From Methylobacillus rhizosphaerae (lineage in GTDB: Bacteria; Pseudomonadota; Gammaproteobacteria; Burkholderiales; Methylophilaceae): a DNA stretch of 64,000 nucleotides. The notes below the pieces were generated by a model. That model had not been told where the DNA came from and did no database searches. It saw only the letters and a list, made by a program, of their open reading frames with translations. Shown here piece by piece: positions 7,238 to 17,256 of this stretch (position 1 is the first letter of the stretch; every line of letters begins with the position of its first letter). The stretch lies in NCBI RefSeq assembly GCF_900187985.1, contig NZ_FZOA01000006.1, positions 124,001 through 188,000 on the forward strand, in the 5' to 3' direction. The translations under genes and the position numbers were made by a program.

Positions 7238-8638
7238 TCAAGGTTGCCGGTAAATCCAGTCTATGAACGCATCCTGCGCTGCGCGTGAAGCGCTGGCTTT
7301 GGGATCATTGACCATAATGACAGTCACCCAGCGCCTGCCTTTCTGATCATGTACGTAGCCCGCCAACGCGCTGACGCCATTGATGGTGCCAGTTTTAAGA
7401 TGCACATTACCCCGCGCCGGGCTATTCTTCAAACGATTAGCCATGGTGCCATCTGTAGAAGGCAACGGCAGGGATGATACATATTCAGGCATCACGGGAC
7501 TGCTATAAGCCGCCCGCAGAAAATCCGCCATATGCCTGGCAGTAATCTGCTCATTGCGCGAAAGGCCGGAACCATTCTCCAGCACCAGTTCAGGAAAATA
7601 CAACCCTTTGCTGGCGAGCCACGCCTTGATTGCCAGTACGCCATCCTCTTCCAGCGCTGGTGTAGTCACCCGTTCTGCCGCGACAGTCAGGAACAACTGC
7701 CTGACCATCAGGTTATTGCTGTACTTATTGATGGTGCGAATAATCTCTGCTAATGACTGGGACTGATGCGTCATCAGATGTACCGCCTGCTCCGGCAATG
7801 TGCCGTAGCGCCACCCTCCTTGCAGCTTGCCGCCCAACGCCAGCCAATGTTGGCGGAATAGGTTGTAGGCATATGGCCCATCTTCCAGCACATTCAATTC
7901 CAATGCCTTATCACGGCAGGATGCCGGATATTCCCCGACAAACGTGATGTTGACCTCATTTTCCTGCGGCTCCACCACAAACCTCAAGCGGCTTTTCCAG
8001 TCACCACATTCGCCGCGCACCAGGGTCATCTGATTAGCAATATGAATTTCAGGCAATGCAGGGTCGGCTTCTATTTCCAGCCTGCCATTCCCGGCAAGAA
8101 AATTGAATGTGGTGGATTTAATATTGACGGCGAACGCGTCTGGAGCTGCGTTATAAGGTGCATGCGGCTTGTCATCGAATGCCGCCGTATCACGGTATCG
8201 TGCAGCAAAAAAATGGGTATCCAGGACAATATCACCACGAATATCCTGCACCCCCGCCTGGCGTAGATCTTCCAGCAGGGCCTGCATGTCTGCAGCCAAG
8301 AGATAAGGATCTCCCCTGCCCTTGATGATCAGGTTGCCATGCAACACGCCATTCTCCAGGCGTCCATCATGGTAAATCCCGGTGCGCCAGCGATAATCCG
8401 GCCCCAGCAGCTCCAATCCAGCATAAGTGCTAAGCAGCTTCATGGTGGAAGCGGTTTTCATGGGCTGGTCGCTTTGGTGGTCAATCAGGGGTTGTACCTG
8501 ATCAATACGCTGTGCATAGACGGCAACATTCTCCGCAGGTATCCCGCTTTTCCTAAGCGAATCCGCGACAGGTGCGGGCAAATCGGCATGCACCATCATG
8601 CTTGCAAGCAGCAGTATGCAGCCCCATAACCATTTCAT
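7238..8638 (-). CDS. dacB: D-alanyl-D-alanine carboxypeptidase/endopeptidase (PBP4 family)
   Basis: A class C low-molecular-mass penicillin-binding protein that cleaves D-Ala-D-Ala ends or cross-links of periplasmic murein. It has 466 residues with an N-terminal signal peptide ending near VHADLP. Active-site motifs: S64-T-M-K67 (SxxK), KYSNNLM (SxN) and LKTGTINGVSALAGY (KTG). A long insertion of about 200 residues between SxxK and SxN is typical of the PBP4/S13 family. Its start overlaps the stop of bioA (ATGA), which is an odd functional pairing, so the coupling is probably just compact gene order. Confidence 0.93.
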   Translation of the reverse strand: MKWLWGCILLLASMMVHADLPAPVADSLRKSGIPAENVAVYAQRIDQVQPLIDHQSDQPMKTASTMKLLSTYAGLELLGPDYRWRTGIYHDGRLENGVLHGNLIIKGRGDPYLLAADMQALLEDLRQAGVQDIRGDIVLDTHFFAARYRDTAAFDDKPHAPYNAAPDAFAVNIKSTTFNFLAGNGRLEIEADPALPEIHIANQMTLVRGECGDWKSRLRFVVEPQENEVNITFVGEYPASCRDKALELNVLEDGPYAYNLFRQHWLALGGKLQGGWRYGTLPEQAVHLMTHQSQSLAEIIRTINKYSNNLMVRQLFLTVAAERVTTPALEEDGVLAIKAWLASKGLYFPELVLENGSGLSRNEQITARHMADFLRAAYSSPVMPEYVSSLPLPSTDGTMANRLKNSPARGNVHLKTGTINGVSALAGYVHDQKGRRWVTVIMVNDPKASASRAAQDAFIDWIYRQP

Positions 8639-9945
8639 ATGCTGTCCTTCAGTACGGCCACGGTTTGCTCCAGCATGAAATCTATTTCACTTTCCGTGAT
8701 GATATAAGGTGGCATGAAATACACGGTGTTCCCCATAGGTCGCAGCAATAAGCCACGTTGCAGTGCTGCCTGGTAAAAACGTTGCTGGAAGCCAGGCTGG
8801 CTATCCACCACATCAAATGCCCAGATCATCCCCGTATTCCGCAGCTGACTGATCGGCAAATCATCCCATGCCGCCAGTTGCTGGTTAAGATAGGCAGCCT
8901 TGCGCCGGTTACTGTTCAAGACATCCTGCTGCGCAAAGATATCCAGCGTCGCCAGGGCAGCACTGCACGCCAGGGCATTACCTGTATAGCTGTGCGAATG
9001 TAGAAAGCCTCGCGTGATATTGTCATCATAGAATGCGGCATACACTTCATCTGTCGTTTGCACGACAGAAAGGGGTAAATATCCTCCAGTGATTCCTTTG
9101 GACAAGCAGATGAAATCCGGCCGGATATTGGCCTGTTCACAGGCAAACATGGTGCCGGTACGCCCAAACCCCACTGCAATTTCATCTGCTATGAGATGCA
9201 CCTCATAGCGGTCACATATCTCACGTAATCTCTGCAAATAAATCGGGTGGTACATCGCCATGCCAGTGGCACACTGCACCAGAGGCTCCACAATCAAGGC
9301 AGCAATACTATCGTGGTGCTGGGCAATATAGTTACCGGCCTGTTCAGCGCACCGCAGCGCATACTGTCTGGCATCCTCCCCAGGGCCGGCAAGGCGCCAA
9401 TCCGGGCTGGGCAACTGCACAGATTCACGCAATAAAGATGCGTAAGTTTCTTTGAACAAGGCAACATCGGTCACTGACAGTGACCCCAGGGTTTCCCCGT
9501 GATATCCATTCTGCAGGCTGAGAAAACGGTTCTTTGCATCCTGGCCATGATTACGCCAGTAATGGAAACTCATCTTGAGCGCAATTTCAGTGGCAGAAGC
9601 GCCATCGGATGCATAAAAGCTATGGCCGAGTCCGGTCAGGGATGACAATCGTTCAGATAGCTGTATCACGGGTTCATGAGTGAACCCGGCAAGAATCACA
9701 TGCTCCAATTGGTGCAACTGCTCAATAATCGCTGTCTTGATCTGCGGGTGGTTATGCCCAAACAGGTTCACCCACCAGGAACTCACGCCATCCAGGTAAC
9801 GCTTGCCGTCAAAATCTTCCAGCCAAACCCCTTCGCCACGTTTGACTGGCACCAGTGGCAAAGCTTCATGGTGCTTCATCTGGGAGCATGGATGCCAGAC
9901 ACTATGAGCACTGCGTTGCAGCCATGTCTGGTTGCCAGAAGTCAT
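8635..9945 (-). CDS. bioA: adenosylmethionine-8-amino-7-oxononanoate aminotransferase
   Basis: A PLP enzyme of biotin synthesis that transfers the amino group of S-adenosylmethionine to KAPA, giving DAPA. It reads as a class III aminotransferase: WHPCSQMKHHEALPLVPVKRGEG, DGVSSWWVNLFGHNHP, FLSLQNGYHGETLGSLSVTD, VEPLVQCATGM, LIADEIAVGFGRTGTMF and the PLP-lysine motif CLSKGITGGYLPLS. The ATG at 9945 gives 436 residues, the normal length. An in-frame GTG at 9984 lies inside the preceding gene and is less likely. No other bio genes are in the window. Confidence 0.94.
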   Translation of the reverse strand: MTSGNQTWLQRSAHSVWHPCSQMKHHEALPLVPVKRGEGVWLEDFDGKRYLDGVSSWWVNLFGHNHPQIKTAIIEQLHQLEHVILAGFTHEPVIQLSERLSSLTGLGHSFYASDGASATEIALKMSFHYWRNHGQDAKNRFLSLQNGYHGETLGSLSVTDVALFKETYASLLRESVQLPSPDWRLAGPGEDARQYALRCAEQAGNYIAQHHDSIAALIVEPLVQCATGMAMYHPIYLQRLREICDRYEVHLIADEIAVGFGRTGTMFACEQANIRPDFICLSKGITGGYLPLSVVQTTDEVYAAFYDDNITRGFLHSHSYTGNALACSAALATLDIFAQQDVLNSNRRKAAYLNQQLAAWDDLPISQLRNTGMIWAFDVVDSQPGFQQRFYQAALQRGLLLRPMGNTVYFMPPYIITESEIDFMLEQTVAVLKDSI

Positions 9946-9955
9946 CAACCAGCTT

Positions 9956-10504
9956 TCAGTGCAGGACGTGCCGAACCGTTTCACCAGTCAGCACAATACG
10001 GTCAGTATTTAAACCCAGGTCCCAGGCTGCTTCCTGGGTTGCCAGCTGCAACATGCCGCCCAACGCATGATTGAGCTCCGCCGTCAGTGCAATACTGTAC
10101 ACCTCACCAGCCTGACTATGCAGCTCCAGCATGGATTCGGCATGATCTACATGCATAATCTTGCAATCCGTAACCAACACCGGAGCGGAAGATTCTGCCT
10201 GACCGCGATCATGATAGGCACCAGACAGGTTGATTCCTTGAATCAGAGGAAGGTTGTCGACTGTTTCATTGAAGTGTTCCAGCAACTCTTCTGCTGTCAC
10301 GGCAAGCACATCGGCTACCGGTGTTGTTGCCGACAATTCATTTTCCTGCAGCAAGCTCCATAATATCCGGACAATACGCCGCGTCAGCCAGGCATTCAGC
10401 TCTGCTGTATCAGCCAGACTGATTTTGAGCAACATGCGATCCTGATGACCGCTATAACTCAAATGAAGCTGCTGAATTGCCATATCATCAAACCCATCCG
10501 ACAT
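9956..10504 (-). CDS. conserved hypothetical protein upstream of bioA
   Basis: A 182-residue soluble protein without a signal peptide or membrane segment. The opening IQQLHLSYSGHQDRMLLKIS and ELNAWLTRRIVRILWSLL look like a small conserved family I have seen in betaproteobacteria, but I cannot name a function. The second half ends in a beta-rich stretch with ALTAELNHALGGMLQLATQEA and VRHVLH. The ATG at 10504 has a strong AGGAG site 6 to 7 bases upstream. Only 10 bases separate it from bioA, so the two (with dacB) are likely one transcript. Confidence 0.8.
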   Translation of the reverse strand: MSDGFDDMAIQQLHLSYSGHQDRMLLKISLADTAELNAWLTRRIVRILWSLLQENELSATTPVADVLAVTAEELLEHFNETVDNLPLIQGINLSGAYHDRGQAESSAPVLVTDCKIMHVDHAESMLELHSQAGEVYSIALTAELNHALGGMLQLATQEAAWDLGLNTDRIVLTGETVRHVLH

Positions 10505-10818
10505 TAACCACTCCTGCACAGATAAAACATGAATTTTGTAATTATAAGGCTTTAAACAATTATTTACCGGACAATCAATACAACCTTGCTGTAATGCTGG
10601 GATTTCTCTACCGGACCATCGCCATTCGGCGCAATCTCGCACCATGCATCCTCACACTCAGGGGGCAAAGTATTTTGCAATCCATGAAACCAATTTCAAT
10701 ACCCCAATGTCACAAGCACTGTTGCAAATGATTTTTTACCCATGCTAGGATAGTCGCCGCTTTGCGCCCAAGTTACGTCCCTGCGCATTGCATTTCTATT
10801 AATGAACATAGAAGCTTC

Positions 10819-11157
10819 ATGGAACCAAGATTAAATCCGACTGCGCTGAAAATACGACTGATCCTGTTATCAGTCGTATTGTCATTGCTAAGCCTGGCTT
10901 ATATCTGCATGCAGTTGCCTGATGCGCTCTATGTCACGGATGCCAATGTTGTCCAGATCGTCAAAGTCGAATCCGCGCCCACTGGTGGTGGTGAACCGCC
11001 TTCCGAATTGGCACTTACCTTTGCCGGCCTTCTGTTCGCGACACTTCTACTCATCGCCAGCGTACCCACCTCTTGGTTACGTACCAGTAACACCACGGCA
11101 AGACGCCTTTATTTCTCTACCAACGCAAGACCTCGAGATCCTCCATCTCTTGCCTGA
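10819..11157 (+). CDS. small hypothetical membrane protein
   Basis: Predicted 112 residues with two hydrophobic segments: about residues 13-32 (LILLSVVLSLLSLAYICMQL) and 66-85 (LTFAGLLFATLLLIASV). They are separated by a polar loop containing GGGEPPSE. I do not recognise a family. The ATG at 10819 has only a weak ribosome site, and a TTG at 10762 is possible. It stands alone between divergent neighbours, so it is only moderately supported. Confidence 0.45.
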   Translation: MEPRLNPTALKIRLILLSVVLSLLSLAYICMQLPDALYVTDANVVQIVKVESAPTGGGEPPSELALTFAGLLFATLLLIASVPTSWLRTSNTTARRLYFSTNARPRDPPSLA

Positions 11158-11485
11158 GGGCAATTCCTGCCCCGGCAGCATTTTCACTGGTTGTTAACAA
11201 TGCGATGAGCGCGCATTCAGGGATGGATTTTTCCTGCATCCTGGAAGCCCGGCATTAATCACAGCAAGGCAACAAATGACGTGGCCTACACCACACGCAC
11301 TTGTGCGCCGCTGATCCGTCATCATCCTCTGTTGAGCCAACCCGCGAAAATCCCGCCCCGCCATACCCCTGTTTCACACTAAAGCATCGTCCATAGCCCC
11401 TGTGCCAGCAGTCCAGCACATGCCATGTCTCGTGCGCGTGATCCCAGGATTTTGATTTCTTTTTTAACTGAGCCTCATCCATCCT
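11158..11485. other. 328-bp gap before the efflux operon
   Basis: I see no convincing gene here. It should hold the promoter of the RND efflux operon, but no strong -35/-10 pair, regulator gene or clear operator was found. The adaptor gene at 11486 has no obvious Shine-Dalgarno sequence. Confidence 0.4.
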
Positions 11486-12571
11486 ATGATTAAAAAATTT
11501 TCTTTTGCTTTAAGCGTTATGGCAGTGCTTCTGGCTGGGTGCCACCCTGCAGAGCATGCTGAGGAACATGAACCACTGAAACTCAAGGTATCCAGCATTC
11601 TCAGGCAGGATACTTCTCTCGATAAGGAATATGTCGCGCAAATCCATGCCATCCGGCATATCGAAATAAGGGCGCTGGAAAAAGGCTACCTGGAGAAGAT
11701 ATTTGTTGACGAAGGCCAGCAGCTCAACCAGGGCCAGCCCATGTTCAAGATCATGCCCAATGTCTATCAGGCCGACCTGCAGAAAGCCAAGGCAGAAGCC
11801 GATATGTCCATGATCGAATACCAGAATACCAAGGCGCTGGCAGATAAAAATATTGTCTCATCAAATGAGTTAGCGCTTTCCAAAGCAAAACTGGACAAGG
11901 CCAATGCAGAAGTCAATGTAGCGGCAACCCACCTGGGATTCACCAATATCAATGCTCCCTTCCCCGGCATCATGGATCACCTGGAAGTCAGAAATGGCAG
12001 CCTGCTGGATGAAGGCGATTTACTGACCACACTCTCCGACATCAGCAAAATGTGGGTGTATTTCAATGTGCCGGAAACGGAATATCTGGACTACATCAGC
12101 AGCAAGAAAAGCCAATCCCCGGAAAAAGTGCGTTTGAAGATGGCCAATGGTCAGGTGTTTGGCCAGGAAGGTGTGGTTGAAACCATTGAAGCCGATTTTG
12201 ACAACAAGACCGGCAATATCGAGTTCCGCGCCACGTTCCCCAACCCGGACAAAATACTCAGGCATGGCCAGACCGGCAACATCCTGATGTCGGTGCCATA
12301 CAAGAATGCCATGCTGATCCCGCAAAAGGCCACGTTCGAAATCCTGGACAAAGTCTATGTCTATGTCGTGAACAAAGAAGACAAGATCGAACAACGGCTG
12401 ATCACTATTGAAGCAGAGTTGCCGCATCTTTATGTTGTCAAGTCAGGCCTGGCCGACAGCGACAGGATCCTGATCGAAGGTCTGAGGAAAGTCCAGAACG
12501 GCCAGAAGATAGCCGTGGATTTCGTTCCGCCTGAAAAGGCTGTTTCAGACCTGAGTCTTTACGCTGAATAA
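11486..12571 (+). CDS. RND efflux periplasmic adaptor, lipoprotein
   Basis: The membrane-fusion subunit of a tripartite RND pump, bridging inner-membrane pump and outer-membrane channel. The 361 residues begin with a lipoprotein signal (MAVLLAGC, Cys at about 19). Then come the first lipoyl half (IEIRALEKGYLEKIFVDEGQQLNQGQPMFKI), a short coiled hairpin (AKAEADMSMIEYQNTKALADKN), the second lipoyl half (NINAPFPGIMDHLEVRNGSLLDEGDLL), a beta barrel (VYFNVPETEYLDYI) and a membrane-proximal domain (NAMLIPQKATFEILDKVYVYVV). Phrases such as SSKKSQSPEKVRLKMANG and lysine richness resemble Bacteroidetes adaptors more than AcrA/MexA. It is the first gene of a three-gene operon. Confidence 0.92.
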   Translation: MIKKFSFALSVMAVLLAGCHPAEHAEEHEPLKLKVSSILRQDTSLDKEYVAQIHAIRHIEIRALEKGYLEKIFVDEGQQLNQGQPMFKIMPNVYQADLQKAKAEADMSMIEYQNTKALADKNIVSSNELALSKAKLDKANAEVNVAATHLGFTNINAPFPGIMDHLEVRNGSLLDEGDLLTTLSDISKMWVYFNVPETEYLDYISSKKSQSPEKVRLKMANGQVFGQEGVVETIEADFDNKTGNIEFRATFPNPDKILRHGQTGNILMSVPYKNAMLIPQKATFEILDKVYVYVVNKEDKIEQRLITIEAELPHLYVVKSGLADSDRILIEGLRKVQNGQKIAVDFVPPEKAVSDLSLYAE

Positions 12572-12592
12572 GCCAAACAGAGGGCAATATCA

Positions 12593-15500
12593 ATGCTGAA
12601 TATATTTATCAAGAGACCAGTCATGGCGATTGTTTTGTCGCTGTTGATTGTCTTCATGGGGTTCTTGTCCATCAAGACCCTGCCAACGGCCCAGTTCCCG
12701 GATATTGCGCCACCACGCGTGATTGTCTCGCTGGCATATCCTGGTGCCAGTGCTGATGTGCTGGTGCAGTCATCGCTGATTACCATTGAGCGCGCAATCA
12801 ATGGTGTCCCTGGCATGAAATACATCGTTTCCGATGCCACCAGTGCCGGGGAAGCGACCATCCAGGTGATCTTTGATCTGGGAATTGACCCCAACCAGGC
12901 CATGATCAACGTCAAGACACGTCTGGACCAGGTGATGAGCCGATTGCCAAAACTGGTACAGATGGAAGGTGTCGTGGTTGAACGTGTGCAACCCAGCATG
13001 CTGATGTACATCAACCTGTTCAGCAAGGACAAGAATGCTGATGAGAAATTCCTGTTCAACTATGCCAACGTCAATGTCATTCCCGAAATTCAACGCGTCC
13101 ACGGTATTGCCCAGGCCAAGATCCTGGGTAGCCGCCAGTACGCAATGCGTATCTGGCTCAACCCGGACCGCATGCGTGCCTATAACGTATCGACCGAAGA
13201 GGTCATGGAAGCAATCGACAGCCAGAGCGTGATCGGGCGTCCGGGCCGTCTGGGCCAGAGTTCAGGCATTTCTGCCCAGTCCAAGGAATATGTGCTGCTC
13301 TACCAAGGCCGTTACAACAAGCCTGAACAATATGAAGACATCATTATCCGTGCCAACGCGAAAGGTGAAATCCTGCATCTCAAGGATATTGCCAAAGTAG
13401 AGTTGAGCAGTGAGTTTTATGACATCTACTCCAATAAGGACGGCTATCCATCGGCGGCGATCGTGCTCAAGCAGAACTATGGCAGTAATGCGACCGAGGT
13501 GATTGAGCACGTGAAGGAAAAGATGCAGGAACTGAAGGCATCCTTTCCTGAAGGCATGGATTATGAAGTCAATTACGATGTATCAAAGTTCCTCGATGCT
13601 TCCATTGAAAAAGTGATACACACGCTGATCGAGGCATTTATCCTGGTCGCACTGGTGGTGTTCATCTTCCTGGGAGACTGGCGTTCCACCCTGATTCCCA
13701 TCCTCGCCGTGCCCGTGTCCTTGATCGGCACATTTTTTGTTATGCAGATGTTCGGGATTTCCATCAACCTGATCACGCTGTTTGCTCTCGTGTTAGCCAT
13801 CGGTATTGTGGTGGATAACGCGATCGTGGTCGTGGAAGCTGTCCATGCCAAGATGGAAACTGAGCATTTATCTCCCTACCGGGCTACCCAACAGGTACTG
13901 GGGGAGATCGGTGGTGCGATTGTCGCCATTACCCTGGTGATGACCGCTGTGTTCGTACCCGTGGCCTTCATGACTGGGCCTGTGGGTGTGTTCTACCGTC
14001 AGTTCTCTATCACCATGGCAGCTTCCATTATCATTTCCGGTGTCGTGGCCCTGTCCCTGACACCTGTGCTGTGCGCCATGTTGCTGAAGAACAACCATGG
14101 CCAACCCAAACGCAGGACACCTATCCGCATCTTCATCAATGCATTCAACTATGTGTTCGAGAAAGTAACCGGCCGCTATACCAAGCTGCTTGAAGTGCTT
14201 GTCACCAGGAGGATAATCACCATCCTCCTGTTGGGCCTGTTTGCCTTCGGCACCTTCATTGTCGACAAGTCACTGCCCGCCGGCTTCATTCCAGGCGAGG
14301 ATCAGGGCATGGTCTATGCCATTATCCAGACACCGCCCGGGTCCACACTCGAAGTCACCAACAAGATTGCGCGCCAGTTGCAAACTATCGCCTCCAAGGT
14401 GGAAGGTGTGCAATCGGTATCGTCCCTCGCTGGTTATGAAGTACTGACCGAGGGTCGTGGCTCCAATGCAGGTACTTGTATCATCAACCTGAAGGACTGG
14501 TCTGATCGCAAGCGCTCAGTGCACCAAGTCATCGAGGAACTGGAAGAAAAGACCAAGGACTTTGGCGCCGTCATCGAGTTCTTCGAACCACCGGCAGTAC
14601 CAGGTTATGGTGCAGCTTCCGGCCTGGCATTGCGCCTGCTCGACAAGACTGATAACACCGATTATCACGAGTTCGACAAAATCAATAAGGACTTCATGAA
14701 GGAGCTCGGCAAGCGCAAGGAGCTCACCGGCCTGTTCACTTTCTATGCTGCCAATTACCCCCAGTATGAAATTGAAATTGACAACAAGCTGGCCATGCAG
14801 AAGAAGGTATCCATCGCCAAGGCCATGGACAACCTGGATATCCTGATCGGCAGTACTTACGAACAAGGGTTTATCCGCTTCAACAATTTCTTCAAGGTTT
14901 ATACCCAGGCTGCACCTGAGTTCCGTCGCTATCCCAGTGACGTACTCAGCTACTACGTCAAGAATGAAGAAGGCGAAATGGTGCCTTACTCAGCCTTCAT
15001 GAAACTGAAGAAAATGCAGGGTCCCAACGAGATCACGCGTTACAACCTGTATAACTCAGCCACTATCCGCGCCATGCCCGCTGCAGGCTACACCACGGAT
15101 GACGCCATCAAGGCCGTGGAAGAAGTGGCAAAAGCCACTCTGCCCAAAGGTTATGACGTAGGTTGGGAAGGCTTGTCATTCGACGAAGCCAACCGTGGCA
15201 ACGAAGCCATCATTATTTTCGGTGTTGTGCTGGTGTTCGTCTACATGGTGCTGGCAGCGCAATACGAGAGCTTCATCCTGCCGCTGGTAGTGGTGCTGTC
15301 CCTGCCTGCAGGCATATTTGGCTCCTTCTTCCTGCTGAAAAGCCTGGGCTTGGCAAATGATATTTACGCCCAGGTCGGGCTGGTCATGCTGGTCGGCCTG
15401 CTCGGGAAGAATGCCGTGCTGATTGTGGAATATGCCGTGCAGAAACATGAGCAAGGCATGTCAATCAGGGATGCAGCCATTGAGAGTGCAAGAGTCCGCT

Positions 15501-15772
15501 TCCGCCCTATCCTGATGACCTCGTTTGCCTTCATTGCAGGCCTGATTCCCCTGGTCATGGCGACCGGCGCTGGCGCAGTGGGCAACAGAACCATCGGCAC
15601 CTCCGCATTGGGCGGCATGCTGTTCGGTACCGTGTTCGGCGTCATCCTGATCCCAGGCCTGTACTACATCTTCGCTCGCATGTCTGAAGGCAAATCCCTG
15701 ATCAAGAACGAAGCTTTCGAGCCTTTAACTGAAATCTATCACTACAGTAAGAATGATGATGACCAAGAATAA
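12593..15772 (+). CDS. RND multidrug efflux permease (HAE-1 type)
   Basis: A 1059-residue proton-driven inner-membrane pump. It shows the RND pattern: N-terminal TM1, two large periplasmic domains, TM2-6 beginning with HTLIEAFILVALVVFIFLGDWRST, and the TM7-12 repeat ending with FGTVFGVILIPGLYYIF. In TM4 the proton-relay pair usually Asp-Asp (AcrB D407/D408) reads D408-N409 here (IGIVVDNAIVVVE). The TM10 lysine is present (GLLGKNAVLIVEYA). Segments such as GSRQYAMRIWLNPDRMRAYNVS and YDVSKFLDASIEKVIHTLIEAF closely recall Bacteroidetes pumps. The substrate is unknown. It overlaps the downstream channel gene by 20 bases. Confidence 0.95.
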   Translation: MLNIFIKRPVMAIVLSLLIVFMGFLSIKTLPTAQFPDIAPPRVIVSLAYPGASADVLVQSSLITIERAINGVPGMKYIVSDATSAGEATIQVIFDLGIDPNQAMINVKTRLDQVMSRLPKLVQMEGVVVERVQPSMLMYINLFSKDKNADEKFLFNYANVNVIPEIQRVHGIAQAKILGSRQYAMRIWLNPDRMRAYNVSTEEVMEAIDSQSVIGRPGRLGQSSGISAQSKEYVLLYQGRYNKPEQYEDIIIRANAKGEILHLKDIAKVELSSEFYDIYSNKDGYPSAAIVLKQNYGSNATEVIEHVKEKMQELKASFPEGMDYEVNYDVSKFLDASIEKVIHTLIEAFILVALVVFIFLGDWRSTLIPILAVPVSLIGTFFVMQMFGISINLITLFALVLAIGIVVDNAIVVVEAVHAKMETEHLSPYRATQQVLGEIGGAIVAITLVMTAVFVPVAFMTGPVGVFYRQFSITMAASIIISGVVALSLTPVLCAMLLKNNHGQPKRRTPIRIFINAFNYVFEKVTGRYTKLLEVLVTRRIITILLLGLFAFGTFIVDKSLPAGFIPGEDQGMVYAIIQTPPGSTLEVTNKIARQLQTIASKVEGVQSVSSLAGYEVLTEGRGSNAGTCIINLKDWSDRKRSVHQVIEELEEKTKDFGAVIEFFEPPAVPGYGAASGLALRLLDKTDNTDYHEFDKINKDFMKELGKRKELTGLFTFYAANYPQYEIEIDNKLAMQKKVSIAKAMDNLDILIGSTYEQGFIRFNNFFKVYTQAAPEFRRYPSDVLSYYVKNEEGEMVPYSAFMKLKKMQGPNEITRYNLYNSATIRAMPAAGYTTDDAIKAVEEVAKATLPKGYDVGWEGLSFDEANRGNEAIIIFGVVLVFVYMVLAAQYESFILPLVVVLSLPAGIFGSFFLLKSLGLANDIYAQVGLVMLVGLLGKNAVLIVEYAVQKHEQGMSIRDAAIESARVRFRPILMTSFAFIAGLIPLVMATGAGAVGNRTIGTSALGGMLFGTVFGVILIPGLYYIFARMSEGKSLIKNEAFEPLTEIYHYSKNDDDQE

Positions 15773-17195
15773 AGCCATTCAACTTATCGTATTGGGATGC
15801 ATGGCCTTGATGGCGCAATCATGCGCTATCCCGACCATTGCAAAAAAGGAACCGGCAGTTGACCTGCCACAGGCGTTCTCGCCTGACCAGGCCAGCACAG
15901 ACAGTGCAGCCAAAGTGAACTGGAAGGAGTTTTTTGAAGATCCATATTTATCCAGCCTGATTGATATTGCACTGACCAACAACAAGGAGATCAACATTCT
16001 CATGCAACGCATCAGTGTTGCCGAGAACGAAATCCTGGCTAGGAAAGGTGAATACCTGCCTTCCGTTGGCTTCGGTGCTGCGGCTGAAACCGAGCGGACT
16101 GCCAAGTACACTCGCAACGGTGCCATTGAGGAAAACCTGGATATCAAGGAAGGCAAGGCATTCCCCAAGTATTTCGGTAATTACCAGTTCGGCCTGGTCG
16201 CATCATGGGAGCTGGATGTCTGGAAGAAGCTGAGAAACGCCACCAAGGTAGCCACCATGGAATACATGGCTTCCATCGAGGGTAAGCACTTCCTTACCAC
16301 CAATCTCGTGGCAGAAGTGGCAGACTCCTACTACGAACTGCTGGCACTGGATAACCAACTCGATAACCTAGATAAGAATATCCAGATCCAGCAGCATGCA
16401 TTCGATGTCGTGAAACAGCTCCAGCTGTATGGACGCACTACATCACTGGCAGTGAAGCGGTTCGAGGCTGAGGTGAATAAAAACCGCAGCCAACGTTATG
16501 AGGTCAAGCAGCACATCGTTGAAACCGAAAACCGGATCAATTTTCTGCTGGGAAGAACACCACAGCCTATCGAGCGTGCCTCAGCTAGTTTCATGGACCT
16601 CAAGCCCAAAATGCTGGAGACCGGCATGCCATCCCAGCTGTTGGAGAACCGGCCTGATATTCGCAAGGCGCAGCTTGAACTGGAAGCAGCAAAGCTGAAT
16701 ATCGAGGTTGCCAAGGCCAATTTTTATCCCTCCTTCGCTTTGAAGGCCGGGCTGGGTTTTCAGGCATTCAATCCTCGCTATCTGCTCAACATGCCTGAGT
16801 CAGTGGCAGGCTCCCTGGCAGGCGATATCATGGCTCCACTGGTCAACCGGAATGCCATTATTGCTACCTATAAGAATGCCAGCGCCGAACAGATTCAGGC
16901 GGCATTCGATTATGAGCAGGCCATTATCAAGGCTTATTCCGAAGTGTCCACCCAGCTTTCCAACATTGATAATCTCGATAAGAACTATCAGTTGAAGAAC
17001 AGCCAGGTTGAAGCCCTGACCAGCTCCATCGACATCTCCAACCAGCTGTTCCAGTCCGCCCGCGCCGACTATATGGAAGTGCTGCTGACCCAGCGTGATG
17101 CCCTGGAAGCCAAGATGGACCTGATTGAAACCAAGCAGAAGCAAATCACGGCAATGATCGACTTATACAGGGCGCTAGGAGGTGGCTGGCAATAA
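15753..17195 (+). CDS. outer-membrane efflux channel (TolC/OprM, NodT family)
   Basis: The outer-membrane exit duct of the tripartite pump. The 480 residues start with a lipoprotein signal (MALMAQSCAIP). Two structural repeats of long helices and beta strands follow, with characteristic motifs VNWKEFFEDPYLSSLIDIALTNN, LVASWELDVWKKLRNA, LLENRPDIRKAQLELEAAKLNIEVAKANFYPSF, and DYMEVLLTQRDALEAKMDLIETKQKQ near the end. Three successive ATG codons (15753, 15756, 15759) lie inside the end of the pump gene, so translation is coupled. Like its partners, its wording is Bacteroidetes-like. Confidence 0.93.
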   Translation: MMMTKNKAIQLIVLGCMALMAQSCAIPTIAKKEPAVDLPQAFSPDQASTDSAAKVNWKEFFEDPYLSSLIDIALTNNKEINILMQRISVAENEILARKGEYLPSVGFGAAAETERTAKYTRNGAIEENLDIKEGKAFPKYFGNYQFGLVASWELDVWKKLRNATKVATMEYMASIEGKHFLTTNLVAEVADSYYELLALDNQLDNLDKNIQIQQHAFDVVKQLQLYGRTTSLAVKRFEAEVNKNRSQRYEVKQHIVETENRINFLLGRTPQPIERASASFMDLKPKMLETGMPSQLLENRPDIRKAQLELEAAKLNIEVAKANFYPSFALKAGLGFQAFNPRYLLNMPESVAGSLAGDIMAPLVNRNAIIATYKNASAEQIQAAFDYEQAIIKAYSEVSTQLSNIDNLDKNYQLKNSQVEALTSSIDISNQLFQSARADYMEVLLTQRDALEAKMDLIETKQKQITAMIDLYRALGGGWQ

Positions 17196-17256
17196 CGATG
17201 ACTCCACTCTCTATCATGCAATCCAAACAATGAATAGATTCACAGGAGATTTTCCA

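Noticed and set aside
11255..11482. Minus-strand frame in the gap before the efflux adaptor
   Set aside because: No family, no start signals, and the region looks like a promoter gap.
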